A stretch of 20,082 nt of DNA from Oppiella nova (Eukaryota; Arthropoda; Arachnida; Sarcoptiformes; Oppiidae), in contig CAJPVJ010000839.1 of NCBI GenBank assembly GCA_905397405.1, positions 1 through 20,082 on the forward strand, read 5' to 3'. A program made the position numbers and the translations under genes. Below, piece after piece: positions 18,775 through 20,082 of this stretch; position 1 is the stretch's first letter; every line of letters begins with the position of its first letter. Below the pieces are notes generated by a model that worked only from the letters and a program-made list of their open reading frames with translations, did no database searches and was not told the DNA's origin.

Positions 18775-19143
18775 ATGAATATGTTATGCATAGTTGCGCT
18801 CATTATCATCAACTCAACCACCGGTGCTCCGGGTGTTTGTGGTGAACCGGTGGGACAAACAGACACTGATAACTGGTTACTGCGATTACAGCACCGGTTA
18901 CGACACCACCACTCCATACAATCAGCTCAGAGACACTTATCCGGCGACTACTTATACAACTCGGGCTATAATACCGGTGCTATCAATGCCATTGTCGTCG
19001 ACGATAGAGAACTCGTGAAAACATTTCAATCATTACCTCTTGAAATGAAATACAAGTATTCAAACCCCAGGCGCACCGGTAGGAAGTTGGATAGACTATC
19101 CAGTGCTGGCAAACGGACTATATTTGTGCCTAGAATTGGCTGA
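18775..19143 (+). CDS. Pyrokinin-like (FXPRX-amide) neuropeptide precursor, 122 aa
   Basis: Single-exon frame from ATG 18775 to TGA 19141-19143, with TAG directly behind it. Residues 1-17 (MNMLCIVALIIINSTTG) form a signal peptide. The C-terminus reads SSAGKR then TIFVPRIG and stop: a Gly-Lys-Arg processing and amidation site followed by a heptapeptide whose last Gly would be converted to an amide, giving TIFVPRI-amide. FVPRI fits the FXPRX-amide core of pyrokinin/PBAN peptides (FXPRL in insects; Ile endings in some other arthropods, from memory). Ecdysis-triggering and CAPA hormones also end in PRX-amide but usually lack Phe four residues before the final one. A further Gly-Arg-Lys occurs upstream (TGRK). 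Codon use is visibly less AT-biased than the flanks. It would act as a secreted ligand for a neuromedin-U-type receptor. Confidence 0.55.
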   Translation: MNMLCIVALIIINSTTGAPGVCGEPVGQTDTDNWLLRLQHRLRHHHSIQSAQRHLSGDYLYNSGYNTGAINAIVVDDRELVKTFQSLPLEMKYKYSNPRRTGRKLDRLSSAGKRTIFVPRIG

Positions 19144-20082
19144 TAGATGACCATGAGCAATATAAATTTAACAAGGCTTTTATGAACATAAATGACCTAG
19201 TAACTTCTAGAATGTAGAATTATATTAGATTTATGTAGAACTAGTATAGTTATTAGTATTTTTTATAAATAAATAATCAAGATTAAATTGAGCATGTAAA
19301 TAACATTGTTGTATTCATTATTGTATTTATATCATGTTAGTAGGTTGTGTATTTATTTTTTAATTAAATTATTTATTTTAAATTATAAAAAATATATTTT
19401 GATAATAAAAAATAATTTAATTTTTACAAAAGTGTGCTTTATAAATGATAACTCCTTTATATAATCAATTGATTAATATTTAATTTACAATTTGTTTCAC
19501 AACAAATAATTTTCAAAAACGTGATTGTGCATTTTTTAATAAGATTTAAAATATCATTTGTACAGTGAGTGATCTACATTCACATGATTATCAATGTGGT
19601 TTACCTTAATGAAACAATAGACACCCTGTTGCTCAGGGTACTTTTAATTGATTATCAATGTGAGTGGGGAATTACATACTTATAATATTGGAGATTTTTT
19701 ATCTGAATATTAATCCTAATAGACAAAGTATTTCAAAAAAAAATATTTTTATATTTGTTAAGATTTATCAAGATAACAATTAAATTCTGTTAAATATTAG
19801 AAATAGATACTTTATATATTATATAACTACGTTATTGTGTTAGAACATATTTGTTATAATTTATAACTTATAAACATTAATAATTGAAACTATTTTGTTT
19901 GTTTTATTTTAAGTTTTTATAATAGCGAGTTCAAATAACCTGTTTCCTACCTCTCTGTTGGGGATGTTTGTACACAATCTATTTCATTATTATTATATTA
20001 AAGTAAAAATATTTCATTTACTATCTAATTGTCTATTATGCACTCTAAAGGACTCTAAAAACATGAGAGAGAGAGAGAGAGA
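19144..20082. other. 3' flank of the peptide gene and intergenic DNA
   Basis: AATAAA at 19268-19273 is the likely polyadenylation signal. GATTATCAATGTG occurs twice, at about 19586 and 19652. Between them ACCCTG-TTGCT-CAGGGT forms a six-bp stem. No gene is seen. The window ends in a GA repeat. Confidence 0.5.
20065..20082. repeat. (GA)n microsatellite at the window edge
   Basis: At least nine GA units, continuing beyond the window. Confidence 0.9.

Noticed and set aside
1-20082. tRNA, rRNA, CRISPR or bacterial-type operon signals
   Set aside because: None seen on either strand; gene structure is eukaryotic.

Overview
This is an AT-rich eukaryotic window: genes have short GT-AG introns (56-156 bp) and there is no bacterial-style organisation. 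The left half is a cluster of seven-helix chemoreceptor genes resembling the arthropod gustatory receptor (GR) family. To the right lie a TTF1/Reb1-type Myb factor, an F-box/LRR gene and a short secreted-peptide gene ending in an FXPRX-amide motif. Clustered GR genes plus a pyrokinin-like precursor point to an arthropod. Compact introns, high AT and F-box/LRR genes fit an acariform mite best, but that assignment is inference.

Region 1 (1-11.7 kb) holds six GR-like loci on the + strand, best read as two tandem copies of a three-gene unit, alpha-beta-gamma. Unit 1 is alpha1 (cut by the window edge), beta1 (2730-4396, one 1-base frameshift and one assembly join) and gamma1 (only a piece of the last exon, fused to a scrap of F-box gene). 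Unit 2 is alpha2 (6130-7597, intact, 443 aa), beta2 (5' half lost) and gamma2 (internal part replaced). Alpha1 plus its 3' flank and alpha2 plus its 3' flank form a recent segmental duplication of at least 2 kb. Only the alpha type is clearly intact, so the array looks like birth-and-death evolution in progress. A roughly 69-bp inverted repeat flanks alpha2 on both sides, and a small TA-flanked transposon copy sits behind beta1.

Region 2 (11.7-15.4 kb) has a TTF1-like Myb factor (12200-13580), whose apparent early stop is removed by a well-formed intron, and an F-box/LRR gene (13917-15366). Both carry single-base breaks, all in or next to homopolymer runs, which suggests consensus sequence error as much as decay.

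Region 3 (15.4-20.1 kb) is mostly AT-rich intergenic DNA. It contains a GC-rich hairpin element (15590-15705), a doubtful small secreted-peptide ORF on the minus strand, a possible 723-bp inverted-repeat element (17387-18109) and the pyrokinin-like precursor (18775-19143).

Two single-N positions (4191 and 4845) are each flanked by an exact direct duplication. They are probably artificial contig joins, and this affects how beta1 and the nearby transposon copy should be read.
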